Source: Leptolyngbya sp. Prado105
Lineage (GTDB): Bacteria > Cyanobacteriota > Cyanobacteriia > Leptolyngbyales > Leptolyngbyaceae
Direction of reading: 5' to 3'
Assembly: GCA_025454375.1 (NCBI GenBank)
Contig: JALOOO010000001.1
Span: forward strand, 19,826-83,825
DNA length: 64,000 bases
Position 1 is the stretch's first letter. Every line of letters begins with the position of its first letter. This document shows positions 1 through 10,873 of the stretch, piece by piece. The notes beneath the pieces are model-generated. The model was not told the origin of the DNA and ran no database searches. It saw nothing but the letters and a program-made list of their open reading frames with translations. The position numbers were made by a program, and so were the translations under genes.

Positions 1-65
1 ATCCACAACCGGGTATCTATGATCTTGGTGAATGTATCAATTTATCAAGACTTAGGAGAAAAACT

Positions 66-332
66 TTGCTTTACTCATTGCTTCTTACCACAACTCCGCA
101 CACGATCGCATGGTCACCTAGCGTCGGAATTACGATGTCGCTTTGCTGTTTGTTTTCAGTTGCGATCGGACGGTTTGCGATTAAGAATCGTGGCGTTGGC
201 GCAAAACTCCCGGTGAAGACTCCTGCACTGTTTGAAGGGTTCGGAGTGCCTGAATTGCTTGGAACGATGAGCTTGGGACATGTTTTGGGTGCGGGTGTCA
301 TTCTCGGATTGAGCAACGCGGGCGTGCTGTAA
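66..332 (+). CDS. psaK: Photosystem I reaction center subunit PsaK
   Basis: 88 aa, two hydrophobic segments, C-terminal 'LGTMSLGHVLGAGVILGLSNAGVL' typical of cyanobacterial PsaK; TTG start preceded by AGGAG. Confidence 0.88.
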   Translation: MLYSLLLTTTPHTIAWSPSVGITMSLCCLFSVAIGRFAIKNRGVGAKLPVKTPALFEGFGVPELLGTMSLGHVLGAGVILGLSNAGVL

Positions 333-387
333 TTTTTTTGCGTTGAGCCAATTTTGCATTGGCACGTTCATTGCAAACACTGGAGTT

Positions 388-415
388 GTAGAGACGCGAT
401 CGATCGCGTCTCTAC
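388..415. repeat. 28-bp perfect palindrome GTAGAGACGCGATCGATCGCGTCTCTAC, interspersed hairpin-type repeat between convergent genes
   Basis: Read directly; matches the general GTAGAGACGCGAT..ATCGCGTCTCTAC hairpins common in cyanobacterial intergenic DNA. Confidence 0.8.
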
Positions 416-455
416 GGGCGTTTCGCAAGGGTCGGGAAGCGGATCAACTGCCCAA

Positions 456-1430
456 TTATTTCGTGAATTGTAATGCGACCTGGTTGTCTCGTTGAAAGGT
501 TGCCCACGATCGTTTTAACGCTTCTGGGGCTGGAAATCGGCTGTCGTAAACTGTAATCACATTCGTCAACTCTCGACCCGCAGGTTGCAAAACACGCTTG
601 CCTGAAGCTAGAGCAACCGAAGTGCCGCCATCGAGATTCATCGCTTCATGCGCGCCGATCGCTCTCATAATCTCGGCTTCTTTACGCAGGGTAATCGGCT
701 TGTGAAAGGTGACCAGATACAACCGATTCGCGCTTTTGGGAAACCCGATCGCCGATCGCGTCGCAACTCCCATCACCGCCGGATCGCTGAATCCTTCCTG
801 TTTTGGATGAATCGAAATCTTGCCTTGCTTTAATAGCCTTGGACCTGCCGTCAGTGAGAACCAGTGCTGATCCCATTTGGGCTTGCCTTCGGTACGAGCC
901 GTCACCATTTCAAGCTGAGTACCGCGCTTTAAGCCGAGAGTAGTTCCATAATTCTCCCAAGGGCTGTACTTGACAAATCGACCTGCGGCGACCATATTTC
1001 CCATCACCCGCTTCTGCCCGTCCATACTGAAAAACGTGCCGCTTGCAGTAATGGCAGCCCGATGACGTTTTACCATCGATTCAAATGCTTCGTCGCCCCT
1101 TGTCGATCGCGCACTGTTTGCCTGAATCGCTTCGTTTGCCAGCCCGATATTGATAAAAGTCTGCGGATCGCTTAGAGCGATCGTTACTAAGCGGATTGGA
1201 ACACCTGAGATCGTTCTTTCGACTAAAGTGACAGGGCGAGCAACCCTCGGACGATCTGACGGATCAGCCGCTTGAGCTATCGGTGCAAGCGGTTGAGGAG
1301 TAATGCCAGCGCGGGGTAATAAGATCGCGCAGGTTAAAAGGGTGCAGGTAACTGTCACGGAAAAACTACCGGGAACAGACGATAACCAACGAATCATGAA
1401 GCGTTTTCGGTGAGAAACTCTGTCAATCAT
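456..1430 (-). CDS. Phosphodiester glycosidase (NAGPA-like) family protein with N-terminal signal/anchor
   Basis: 324 aa; 'MNLDGGTSVALA' and 'TASGTFFSMDG' motifs of the NAGPA/DUF2233 family. Confidence 0.75.
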   Translation of the reverse strand: MIDRVSHRKRFMIRWLSSVPGSFSVTVTCTLLTCAILLPRAGITPQPLAPIAQAADPSDRPRVARPVTLVERTISGVPIRLVTIALSDPQTFINIGLANEAIQANSARSTRGDEAFESMVKRHRAAITASGTFFSMDGQKRVMGNMVAAGRFVKYSPWENYGTTLGLKRGTQLEMVTARTEGKPKWDQHWFSLTAGPRLLKQGKISIHPKQEGFSDPAVMGVATRSAIGFPKSANRLYLVTFHKPITLRKEAEIMRAIGAHEAMNLDGGTSVALASGKRVLQPAGRELTNVITVYDSRFPAPEALKRSWATFQRDNQVALQFTK

Positions 1431-1622
1431 GCCTTGCTAATCAATTTCTCAAAGACTGATTAAAAATACGTAATAACTTTTAGCAAAAGTCCATCGCCAG
1501 GTAGAGGTAGAACAGTTGCAATCCCCACACATGACCTTATTTTCCATAGAATCACGGAGATGATCCGGAAAAGTCTCCGAGTTCAAAAAACTTTCATTGA
1601 TTGATAAATATTAGATGTCGAA

Positions 1623-4016
1623 TTACTTGCCTTTCGGGTAGGCAATTCGCTGGTGATTCGATTGCTGCCAAACCTGCACAAACACCTCGGCGATCGTTGT
1701 CATTTCCGATCGCGTCAAACCCGATTCATTTAACTGCCCATCTTTCCAACGCGCTGCCAAGATTTTATTAATCATGTTTAACGCATCATCAGGTGTCGCG
1801 TCTTTGAGCGATCGCAGTGCCGCCTCGCAAGAATCTGCTAACATCACAATTCCAGTTTCTCTAGACTGCGGTGAAGGACCGTCATAGCGAAAATCCACGT
1901 CGTCTACGGTGATCGATGAATCCTGCTGAGCGCGTTGTTGGGCTTGATGATGAAAATACCCGATCGTCATTGTGCCTTGATGCTCTGGAATGAACGCCTG
2001 CACGACTTTGGGTAATCTCGCTCGACGTGCCATCACTAACCCTTCAGTGACATGCTTTTTAATAATGGCGGCACTCTGCCAGGGGTCATCGATTAAATCG
2101 TGCTTATTCACTCCGCCCATTTGATTTTCGATGAATCCGAGCGGATCGTGCATTTTGCCAATGTCATGGTAGAGCGTGCCTGCTCTGACGAGTTCCACAT
2201 TGCATCTCAGCGCACGTGCGGCAGCTTCTGCAAGATTCGCGACAAACAAAGTATGTTGAAAAGTTCCAGGGGTTTCTGCGGCAAGTCGTTTTAGCAAGGC
2301 TCGATTAGGATTTGCGAGTTCTACTAAGCGCAAGGTCGTCACCACATCAAACAGATGCTCAAGATAGGGACTAATCCCGATCGCAATAATGCTCCACCCT
2401 AACCCCAACAATCCTTCTAAAACCGCTCCGCCAAGCAACCGATACCAATCCCCAGACAAAGCAGCTAAGACCAAGTACAGAACACCCTGCGTCACCCCGA
2501 CCCCTAACCCTAGAAATGCTAACTCTTCACGCGATCGCACTCTCGCGGCAAGCAATGCTACTGTTAATCCTGCGATCGTGCTGGGAAGCCATTGGGTCAG
2601 GGTCAATCCCATCGCGATCGGCAACATCAGCGCGAGCAGTCCAACACCGGTCACTGCTAGCACAGATCCATAGAACGTCCCCATCAGAACGCCGATCGCA
2701 GGGAGATTGGTCGATGGCGCTTGAATCAGAATCAGCAGCGGCGTACTTAAGCACATCAACCCGACTAGCCAGTAATCTCGATTTCGCAGACCTTTGGGGT
2801 GATAGCGCTGCTCAAGTTGCCAGAAGAGGAGGATAGAGCTACCTACTCCACCAATTAAGCCAATCAAACCCCACCAATTGGTTTCGCGGCGGCTGAGCTT
2901 GAAGTAGTCGAGCAAGATAAAATCATCAGGTGTAATTTCTTGCCCTTGCTTCACAATTACTTTGCCCCGATAGGCATTGACCATGACAGGTTCAACATAA
3001 CTTGCGGCGAGTTCAGCTTGTTGGCGGGTTCGCATTTCGTCTTTAATTAAATTCGGTTTGAGGGCATTGACCAGAATTTGAGCCGCGATCGTTCTTGCTT
3101 CAGGCGGGGTTGCAATTTGCAGATTCAGCGTAATTGCATTTCTCAGTTGGGTTTCTTCTAATCCAGGAGCAATCCCTTGCATCAACATGCGATCGAGCGC
3201 TGCTGTAATCTCGGTTTGAGCTTTCTGCCAAGCGGAATCTGACAGGTCAAACAGGCTCGAATCGTATGGAGCTTGCAGCAGGGAACGGGCTTTGACATAT
3301 CGTTGCTGTGCCGCAATGATTTCATTGGTCAGCCCTGACAAGCCGTCTAATGTCGTTTGATTTTTGTGGCGAAATAGCTCGGATGCTGCTTGACGTTGTG
3401 CCGCATCGGCAAGGCGATCGACAAGTTGAGAATTTGGGGCTTGAGTCGCTTCCCAAATCGCTTTCCATTGCCATTCTTCTGCACTGCGTAAATATCGCTG
3501 AGTCGGTTCTGAGAGTTTTTCGAGTTCAACGAATGGAAATTTGCCAATTTCTTTACGCAGCTTTGTTCCAGTTGCAAGCTGCGATTGAACCGTGCGCCGA
3601 ATTTCATCTGTGATGACGACATCCGGCATATACATCGGAGTCGAAATATTGCGGGCAGCTTTGCGCTTTTCTTCGGTTGCCTGCTTATTTTCGACTTGAG
3701 CATTGCTAGGAGCCTCGATCGTTTCAGGGGCAATTTTCCCTGCGCTCAGGCGCGGCTGATCGTAAAATCGCTGTCCCAATGCCGCCGCTAACACGAGCGA
3801 GGTCAAGGCGATGATCACAGATTTTGGGATTTTTGATTTTTGCCCAAGCGATTTCTTAAGTCCGCTGACTCGCTGTAGCGATCGAATCGACGCGGACTGC
3901 TTTAGATGCTTCCCCGACTCATTGCACACTCGTTGAATTTGTTGCGCCCAAGATCGAAGGGAGTTCATCACTAGCTCACCACCTCGTTGTAATCTTGTGC
4001 AATCTTGATCACACAT
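1623..4016 (-). CDS. HD-family phosphohydrolase with 7TM module (7TMR-HDED/PgpH-like)
   Basis: 797 aa; 'YHDIGKM' HD motif, multi-TM centre, extracytoplasmic N-terminal domain. Confidence 0.85.
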   Translation of the reverse strand: MCDQDCTRLQRGGELVMNSLRSWAQQIQRVCNESGKHLKQSASIRSLQRVSGLKKSLGQKSKIPKSVIIALTSLVLAAALGQRFYDQPRLSAGKIAPETIEAPSNAQVENKQATEEKRKAARNISTPMYMPDVVITDEIRRTVQSQLATGTKLRKEIGKFPFVELEKLSEPTQRYLRSAEEWQWKAIWEATQAPNSQLVDRLADAAQRQAASELFRHKNQTTLDGLSGLTNEIIAAQQRYVKARSLLQAPYDSSLFDLSDSAWQKAQTEITAALDRMLMQGIAPGLEETQLRNAITLNLQIATPPEARTIAAQILVNALKPNLIKDEMRTRQQAELAASYVEPVMVNAYRGKVIVKQGQEITPDDFILLDYFKLSRRETNWWGLIGLIGGVGSSILLFWQLEQRYHPKGLRNRDYWLVGLMCLSTPLLILIQAPSTNLPAIGVLMGTFYGSVLAVTGVGLLALMLPIAMGLTLTQWLPSTIAGLTVALLAARVRSREELAFLGLGVGVTQGVLYLVLAALSGDWYRLLGGAVLEGLLGLGWSIIAIGISPYLEHLFDVVTTLRLVELANPNRALLKRLAAETPGTFQHTLFVANLAEAAARALRCNVELVRAGTLYHDIGKMHDPLGFIENQMGGVNKHDLIDDPWQSAAIIKKHVTEGLVMARRARLPKVVQAFIPEHQGTMTIGYFHHQAQQRAQQDSSITVDDVDFRYDGPSPQSRETGIVMLADSCEAALRSLKDATPDDALNMINKILAARWKDGQLNESGLTRSEMTTIAEVFVQVWQQSNHQRIAYPKGK

Positions 4017-4364
4017 GACCTACGCATCACTCTACTAGGTTTTGAGACATTTGATTAACCCTTTCAACACGAAAAATTTGCGATCGTACTAATCGATAAG
4101 TAAAGTCAACTATTAGTATCAAATCTCATTAATTATTAGCCTATAAAAGTTTTGTAGCCAAACGATAGCAAGAATTATAGGAACAAATTGCATAGAAATA
4201 CTCGTATATTAAGTGAGAATAGTCGCATTAGTGTAAAGCGACTATTCGCCTCTCTGCGAGCTTAGATCGACAAAAATCCGATCCATAATCTAAGGATTTC
4301 CTGAGATTTGAGTGTCAATTTCATTACATAACCTGCTCTGTTTGTCCCCCTATCCGAGATTTTC

Positions 4365-4979
4365 ATGCCACTGACTCATCAATCTTCTAGAAACTCATCG
4401 CTGACCATATCGCTTGTGATGGCTCCTGAGCTTCAGTTTCAGCGAAAAAAACGATTGTCCCTACGTCCTGACTGTCTCTGGGAAATCAAAGAAGGCTATG
4501 TTCGCTCTGTAACGTGGAGTGAATCTGGAGAAGTTGCAACTCTAGGAATTTGGGGCGCGGGTGATCGGATTGGTAAACCGTTGTCTCGGCTGAAATGCTA
4601 TCAGCTTGAATGTTTAACTGAGGTGAGCGCGCAACTCACTCCAACCTCAGATGCCGAAGCTCACGCCGCCTGTATTCACCATACACATCAGACTGAAATC
4701 ATGTTGCGATTGATGCACATTCGATCGACTTCACAGCGACTGCTTCAACTGCTCTACTGGCTTGCCGCCCGATTTGGAACAAGGGTCGATCGAGGATATT
4801 TGCTAGATTTGCCGCTGACGCATCAATTGATTGCTGAAATGATTGGGACGACGAGAGTGACTGTGACCCGAATGCTGAATGACTTTACGCAGAAAAGAAA
4901 GATTTGTCCATTGCCTCGGCGCAAACTGCTGCTGTTATGTGCTGATCTTGCACCCGCCCTAAGCGAATTTGAAATCTAA
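4365..4979 (+). CDS. Crp/Fnr family transcriptional regulator
   Basis: 204 aa; C-terminal HTH 'LPLTHQLIAEMIGTTRVTVTRMLNDF'. Confidence 0.8.
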   Translation: MPLTHQSSRNSSLTISLVMAPELQFQRKKRLSLRPDCLWEIKEGYVRSVTWSESGEVATLGIWGAGDRIGKPLSRLKCYQLECLTEVSAQLTPTSDAEAHAACIHHTHQTEIMLRLMHIRSTSQRLLQLLYWLAARFGTRVDRGYLLDLPLTHQLIAEMIGTTRVTVTRMLNDFTQKRKICPLPRRKLLLLCADLAPALSEFEI

Positions 4980-5031
4980 GATTGAACTGCGCTAGATTGG
5001 CATTTAGTGAAAGCGCTACCGCATTTGATTC

Positions 5032-6018
5032 ATGAATTTATCTCTCGTTCTTTGGCTGTTAATCGCTCTGCCAATTCTTGGTGTTGCGCTTTATCTTTTG
5101 ACTCCCCGTCGCTATCAGTCTTCTGACTCTGTTGCAGGCTCCTACGATGAGTGGACAGAGGACGGAATTTTAGAATTTTACTGGGGAGAACATATTCACC
5201 TTGGGCATTACGGAGTGCCGCCGTGCCGCAAAGATTTTCGATTGGCAAAATCGGACTTTGTGCATGAAATGGTGCGCTGGGGTGGACTCGATCGACTCCC
5301 ACCCGGAACAACAGTCTTAGATGTCGGATGCGGCATTGGGGGCAGCAGTCGAATTTTGGCAAAAGATTACGGATTTGATGTCACGGGTGTAACGATCAGC
5401 CCGCAGCAGGTCAAACGCGCTCAGGACTTAACCCCTGCGGGCGTGAGTGCCAAATTTCTCGTAGACGATGCCATGGCGCTGTCTTATCCGGATGCCAGTT
5501 TTGATGTCGTTTGGTCGATCGAAGCGGGTCCACATATGCCCGATAAAGCCAGATTCGCAAGAGAACTGATGCGCGTTCTCAAACCGGGCGGCATTCTTGT
5601 CGTTGCCGATTGGAATCAGAGAGACGATCGCCAAATTCCGCTTAACTTTTGGGAGCGTCCTGTGATGAAGCAACTGCTAGACCAATGGGCGCATCCTGCT
5701 TTTTCGAGTATTGAAGGCTTTTCTGAACACTTAGCCGCAACTGGATTTGTCGAGGGTGAAGTGATCACGGCTGATTGGACAGTCCCGACGCTCCCCTCTT
5801 GGTTCGATTCGATCTGGCAAGGGATTGCTCGACCGAAGGGACTGATCAAATTTGGGGTATCTGGATTAATTAAATCGTTGCGAGAAGTGCCCACCTTAAT
5901 CCTGATGCGAATTGCCTTTGGGGCAGGTCTATGTCGATTTGGCATGTTCCGCGCTCAGCGCAATCCTCTAATTTCTGAACGATCGCAAGACATCTCAACC
6001 GCCACCGCTCACCATTAA
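5032..6018 (+). CDS. MPBQ/MSBQ (tocopherol/plastoquinone pathway) methyltransferase, SAM-dependent
   Basis: 328 aa; N-terminal TM, 'VLDVGCGIGGSSRILAKDYGFDVTGVTISPQQVKRA', closely resembles Synechocystis Sll0418 as remembered. Confidence 0.82.
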   Translation: MNLSLVLWLLIALPILGVALYLLTPRRYQSSDSVAGSYDEWTEDGILEFYWGEHIHLGHYGVPPCRKDFRLAKSDFVHEMVRWGGLDRLPPGTTVLDVGCGIGGSSRILAKDYGFDVTGVTISPQQVKRAQDLTPAGVSAKFLVDDAMALSYPDASFDVVWSIEAGPHMPDKARFARELMRVLKPGGILVVADWNQRDDRQIPLNFWERPVMKQLLDQWAHPAFSSIEGFSEHLAATGFVEGEVITADWTVPTLPSWFDSIWQGIARPKGLIKFGVSGLIKSLREVPTLILMRIAFGAGLCRFGMFRAQRNPLISERSQDISTATAHH

Positions 6019-6027
6019 ACATAAAAA

Positions 6028-6057
6028 ACACCCTTCACTATTTAGTTAGAAGGGTGT
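6028..6057 (-). terminator. Rho-independent terminator for the PEP-CTERM gene
   Basis: ACACCCTTC/GAAGGGTGT stem; on the minus strand followed by TTTTTTAT. Confidence 0.75.
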
Positions 6058-6112
6058 CACTTGTTAAAAACCTTTAGGTGTCGCTGAATTTCAATGCCAG
6101 GGAGTTGAGCAA

Positions 6113-6826
6113 TTACTCTTCTGTTTGAACTTGTTTTTTGCGCTTCAGCAGCAATGCACCTGCAACTGCGCTCAAGCCTAGAATCGCCGTCGGTTCAGGA
6201 ACCGAAGCCATACGGAACGAGTGATTATCGGACTCAAAACCACCGCCTCCGATTTGCGAAATCACAATCCGATTGAAGAACTCATTCTTCTGGTTTGTGC
6301 TGAAATGCACATAGCCATTTCCTTCGTTGCCATGCTGTGCCGCACGGACTTCAGCCAGAGGATTAACATCGGTGTAGCCAACGGTTTTGATCAGACGACC
6401 GCCATCAAAGAATGAGAAGGTATTTCCGGGACTCATTGCGCCCCAGTTGATGCCGAAGTAGTCCAAGTGACCTTCCAAATCGATCGTCACATCATTGCCT
6501 GCAAACACAGCCAGATATTTGCTGTCATTGACTGCTCCACCAACACCCGCAGGCGACCAGACATCAGAACGAACATTGCTAGAACCGCTGGCGTTCTGAA
6601 AGCTGTATTTTGCGAATCCTGTAGTGGGTGCGCTACCGGAGTTAAAATCTACAGTTCTTGTGCCGGGAAGCTGCAAGTCAGAAAATGCACCCTGATTGGT
6701 AACCCCACCGGGTCCGGTCGCTCCACCTGTAATGCTGAAGCTAATCGCTTGAGCCGATCCCGCGTGGCTGATCACTGCGATCGCCGATACTGCTGCAACA
6801 GACACTAGACCTTTAACAAACTTCAT
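6113..6826 (-). CDS. PEP-CTERM sorting-domain secreted protein
   Basis: 237 aa; N-terminal signal peptide; C-terminal 'SVPEPTAILGLSAVAGALLLKRKKQ'. Confidence 0.88.
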   Translation of the reverse strand: MKFVKGLVSVAAVSAIAVISHAGSAQAISFSITGGATGPGGVTNQGAFSDLQLPGTRTVDFNSGSAPTTGFAKYSFQNASGSSNVRSDVWSPAGVGGAVNDSKYLAVFAGNDVTIDLEGHLDYFGINWGAMSPGNTFSFFDGGRLIKTVGYTDVNPLAEVRAAQHGNEGNGYVHFSTNQKNEFFNRIVISQIGGGGFESDNHSFRMASVPEPTAILGLSAVAGALLLKRKKQVQTEE

Positions 6827-7342
6827 AAGATTTGCAAACTAACTCTATGCCGTCATTATTCGTGTAGGTCAAGGTGAAAGCTTTGAGAGAATGTACTGAA
6901 ATCTCAATTTATTTCGTTCTATCAAGTCTTGTAAGTCTTCGATAAAGGGCTGCAAAAAAATCCGTAGAAGTTCTTGCTCCAATCTAAAATTTGTGCATCG
7001 AGTTTCCCAAGTTTTACCGAGTTTTTTTGAGTCGTTTTGCGATTTTTCTCGAAATTTCAACTCAGAAGGCGTAGTCCTACGAGGATTGTAGAAGGCATAA
7101 ATTCGTCAGAATCTTAGAGCCTCCGCAATTCTTCAGAGATGAATTTAGTGTGAGAGTTACTGAGGCAGAATCGAAATTGCGCTGATCGGTTGAAATAAGC
7201 ACGGTAAGATTTAAGATTTGAGCGCGCATCTTGCACAACGTTGCTGGTTAGAATTGGGAAATGCTTTAACTCAAGCGTATTGTTGTTCATCAAATTTGAG
7301 CTTCGCCCGGATTCATTAAATGGCTCAAACTCCAGATTATCT

Positions 7343-8941
7343 ATGAATTTTCAATCTTCAGAAAAATCGACTTTCTCACTGACCACTCCGCTTTACTATG
7401 TCAATGATTCGCCGCATATCGGCAGTGCTTACCCCACGATCGCGGCAGATGCTTTAGCGCGGTTTCAGCGGTTGCAGGGACGATCGGTTCGGTTTGTGAC
7501 GGGAAGTGATGAGCATGGGCAGAAAATTCAGCGGACTGCCGAGAGTTTAGGACGCACTCCAAAAGAACATTGTGATCTGGTCGTCGAAAGCTTCAAAACG
7601 CTGTGGGCGAAGTTAGAAGTGAAATACGATCGTTTTATTCGCACCACAGATGAGCCACACTCTGCGATCGTCAACGAGTTTTTTCAGCGGGTGTGGGACA
7701 ACGGCGACATTTATCTCAGCCAACAAAAAGGATGGTACTGCGTTTCCTGCGAAGAATTCAAAGAGGAGCGTGAGCTACTAGAAGGCAAGCGTTGTCCAAT
7801 CCATGTGAATAAACAAGTGGAGTGGCGCGATGAGGAAAACTACTTCTTCAGGCTTTCCAACTATCAAGAGAAATTAGAGAAACTTTATGCCGACGTGCCT
7901 GATTTTATTCAGCCTGATATTCGTCGCAATGAAGTGCTGAGCTTTGTCAGCCAAGGCTTACGAGATTTTTCGATCTCTCGCGTTAATTTTGATTGGGGCT
8001 TTTCTGTTCCTGGAGACCCAAAGCATACAATTTATGTATGGTTCGATGCGCTGCTCGGCTACATCACAGCGTTACTTGAACCCGATCAAGCGCCAACTTT
8101 AGAAAACGCTCTTTCTAAGTGGTATCCCTTCAATGTTCATATTATTGGAAAAGACATTCTGCGCTTCCACGCGGTTTATTTTCCAGCAATGTTAATGTCT
8201 GCCGGATTGCCACTCCCCGATCGCATCTTTGGTCACGGATTTCTAGTGCGCGACGGTGTAAAAATGGGCAAAAGTTCTGGCAATGCGATCGATGCGATCT
8301 CATTAGTTGAGCGCTACGGGGTGGATGCCTTTCGATACTATTTCCTCAAGGGTATCGAGTTTGGGCGAGACGGAGTATTTGACGAAGTGCGATTTGTGGA
8401 TCTGTGCAATGCAGATCTCGCAGATAACTTCGGCAACCTCCTGAATCGCACCCTAGGTCTGATTCATAAAAATAGTGGAGGAGTCGTTCCTGAAGTAGAG
8501 ATTGAACCTGATCATCCGCTGAGAGTCATTGGTGAAACATTAGGCGATCGAGTTGCGCAAGCATACGAAGCCTTAAAGTTTGATACGGCATGTGAAGAAG
8601 CCTTAATTCTTTTGCGTGCAGGCAACAAATACATCAATGAACAGGCTCCGTGGTCACTGTACAAACAAGGTAAAACTCAGGAAGCAGAATATGTTCTTTA
8701 TTCTGTACTGGAGTCAGTTCGATTAGCAGCCTATCTACTTGCTCCGATCATTCCGCAGACCAGTACAGCCGTTTATCAACAATTAGGTTTTAGTGTTGAC
8801 TTTAATGACGCTAGCTTAATTGATGTATCAAACACCTTCCCCAGTCAATCAAGATGGGGAATACTTCGAGCTAAACAACAACTTCAAAAGCCGCATCCTG
8901 TTTTTCAAAAACTCGAACTTCCCATTGAAAGTTCTGCCTAG
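7343..8941 (+). CDS. metG: Methionyl-tRNA synthetase
   Basis: 'TTPLYYVNDSPHIGSAYPTIAADALARF', 'KMGKSSGN' (KMSKS-like); start moved inward from the ORF-track start at 7241. Confidence 0.95.
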   Translation: MNFQSSEKSTFSLTTPLYYVNDSPHIGSAYPTIAADALARFQRLQGRSVRFVTGSDEHGQKIQRTAESLGRTPKEHCDLVVESFKTLWAKLEVKYDRFIRTTDEPHSAIVNEFFQRVWDNGDIYLSQQKGWYCVSCEEFKEERELLEGKRCPIHVNKQVEWRDEENYFFRLSNYQEKLEKLYADVPDFIQPDIRRNEVLSFVSQGLRDFSISRVNFDWGFSVPGDPKHTIYVWFDALLGYITALLEPDQAPTLENALSKWYPFNVHIIGKDILRFHAVYFPAMLMSAGLPLPDRIFGHGFLVRDGVKMGKSSGNAIDAISLVERYGVDAFRYYFLKGIEFGRDGVFDEVRFVDLCNADLADNFGNLLNRTLGLIHKNSGGVVPEVEIEPDHPLRVIGETLGDRVAQAYEALKFDTACEEALILLRAGNKYINEQAPWSLYKQGKTQEAEYVLYSVLESVRLAAYLLAPIIPQTSTAVYQQLGFSVDFNDASLIDVSNTFPSQSRWGILRAKQQLQKPHPVFQKLELPIESSA

Positions 8942-9020
8942 CGTCGATTGCTCAGTCTCTGTTGAATATCTGCTTCTTTTTAGTTCAAAACCTTTCATAA
9001 AAAAATCGAGGATAGCAATT

Positions 9021-9638
9021 GTGTTGAATCATCTGAATCATGAACCAGAGACAGTGTTCTCTCCTGAACAAGTCTTAGAAAATCGAGGACGGGTTGCCAT
9101 TTTTATTGATGGCTCCAATCTCTTTTATGCCGCGCTCCAGCTTGGAATTGAAATCGATTACACGAAGCTGTTGGTTCGGTTGACTTCTGGCTCACGATTG
9201 TTACGATCGTTCTTCTATACGGGAGTCGATCGCACCAATGAAAAGCAACAGGGCTTTCTGCTGTGGATGCGGCGCAATGGTTACCGCGTCATTTCTAAAG
9301 ACCTTGTGCAATTGCCAGATGGCTCGAAAAAGGCAAATCTGGATGTCGAAATTGCGGTAGATATGATGTCGCTAGCAGGCTCTTACGATACGGCAGTCCT
9401 CGTGAGTGGAGACGGGGATCTCGCCTATGCGGTGAATGCAGTCAGCTACCGTGGGGTGCGCGTGGAGGTCGTGAGCTTACGATCGATGACGAGTGATAGT
9501 TTGATTAATGTTGCCGATCGCTATATTGATCTTGACAACATTAAAGAAGACATCCAGAAAACACCGCGAAGCTATACCTATCGTCCATTGTCGGGAATTG
9601 GCTTAATGGATGAACACGACGACCAGCATTCGCCTTAA
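9021..9638 (+). CDS. NYN domain protein (LabA/DUF88 family)
   Basis: 'VAIFIDGSNLFYAALQLG' and 'AVLVSGDGDLAYAV' motifs; GTG start at 9021 avoids overlap with metG. Confidence 0.85.
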   Translation: MLNHLNHEPETVFSPEQVLENRGRVAIFIDGSNLFYAALQLGIEIDYTKLLVRLTSGSRLLRSFFYTGVDRTNEKQQGFLLWMRRNGYRVISKDLVQLPDGSKKANLDVEIAVDMMSLAGSYDTAVLVSGDGDLAYAVNAVSYRGVRVEVVSLRSMTSDSLINVADRYIDLDNIKEDIQKTPRSYTYRPLSGIGLMDEHDDQHSP

Positions 9639-9709
9639 AGTAGAAAGAGTTTGGGAGCAGAATCGAGATTTATGCGTCAAGTTTCTCGATCGCTCCCATA
9701 TTCTCTGAC

Positions 9710-10873
9710 TTGAGGGCTTCTATTTTGCGTCGTTCTATTCTTCTCAACTTAGCGTTAATCACCCTTCTCATAGGAACTACTGCCTGTGGAAATCGCAATC
9801 GATCAGCGGAGCGATTGGTAGAGGGCACGAAAGAAGCGCAAAAGTTTGATAGTAATTTAACGTTTAAGAATATTACGCTTGAGCAGGCAAATGAGAAGGG
9901 TCAGTTGCTCTGGAAAGTGAATGCTGAAGAAGCCGTCTATGCAAAAGATAAGAAGACGGCAACGATTCAAAAGCCGAAGGGTGAACTGTTCCAAGACGGG
10001 CAGTCGGTTTTTAGGATCGAGGCAGAGCGTAGTGAAGTCAGGGAAGATGGCAAATCGATCGTCATGAAGGGGCAGATCACGGCAACGGATGTGCGTGATG
10101 GGTCTGTGCTGAAAGGAAAAGAATTAGAGTGGCGACCTTCTGAAGATGTGTTGATCATTCGCAACGGCTTTACAGGCGATCATAAGCAGGTTCAGCTTGC
10201 AGCAAAAGAAGCTCGATTTTTGACTCGCGCTCGTCGTGTCGATGTGACGGGGCAGATCGTCGCGCAGGTAAAAGAGCCGACGATGCAAATGCGCGGTGAA
10301 AAGTTGACCTGGGAGATTCAGAATCAGAAGTTAAAGAGCGATCGCCCGATTCAAGTCGATCGCTATGAAAATAAGCAATTGACGGATCAAGGCAGTGCTG
10401 AGCAAACTGAAGTGGATCTCAAAGCGAAAGTTGTGAATCTGCGTCAGAATGCTCGAATTGCATTGAAGCAATCTGGGACTCAGATTACGGGCAATGCTTT
10501 GAATTGGAATATTGATCAGAAGACTCTAGCGGCGAGTGAGCCTGTGACGATCGTCAATTCTGCTCAGCAGGTGAAACTAACAGCAAATCAAGCGGATATG
10601 AGAATTGACCAGCAAGTTGCTACTTTAGTTGGCAATGTTCAAGGCGTTGGGGAGAAGAATCAATCGCGATTGAATGCCGATCGAGTGGTTTGGTATCTGG
10701 CGACGCAGCAGTTTCAAGCAAATGGGAATGTGAGCTATCAGCAAAGTAATCCACCGTTTAGCATTGCAGGTCCGCAGGCTTCTGGAAAGCTCGATGCTCA
10801 GCAAGTTGCAGTGCAGGGAAGTGAAGAGGGGCGAGTCGAGCTTCAGATTACACCCCAAGGATTAGGGCGGTAG
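9710..10873 (+). CDS. lptC: LPS export ABC transporter periplasmic protein LptC-like
   Basis: 387 aa; lipoprotein-like N-terminus 'LLIGTTACGNR', repeated beta-rich LptC/OstA-type sequence. Confidence 0.8.
   Translation: MRASILRRSILLNLALITLLIGTTACGNRNRSAERLVEGTKEAQKFDSNLTFKNITLEQANEKGQLLWKVNAEEAVYAKDKKTATIQKPKGELFQDGQSVFRIEAERSEVREDGKSIVMKGQITATDVRDGSVLKGKELEWRPSEDVLIIRNGFTGDHKQVQLAAKEARFLTRARRVDVTGQIVAQVKEPTMQMRGEKLTWEIQNQKLKSDRPIQVDRYENKQLTDQGSAEQTEVDLKAKVVNLRQNARIALKQSGTQITGNALNWNIDQKTLAASEPVTIVNSAQQVKLTANQADMRIDQQVATLVGNVQGVGEKNQSRLNADRVVWYLATQQFQANGNVSYQQSNPPFSIAGPQASGKLDAQQVAVQGSEEGRVELQITPQGLGR

Noticed and set aside
19-428. ORFs at 19-216, 71-316 and 156-428
   Set aside because: Shadows of psaK and its flank; PsaK frame is clearly the coding one.
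7241-7342. N-terminal extension of metG in the ORF track
   Set aside because: Not MetRS-like; the ATG at 7343 gives the usual N-terminus.
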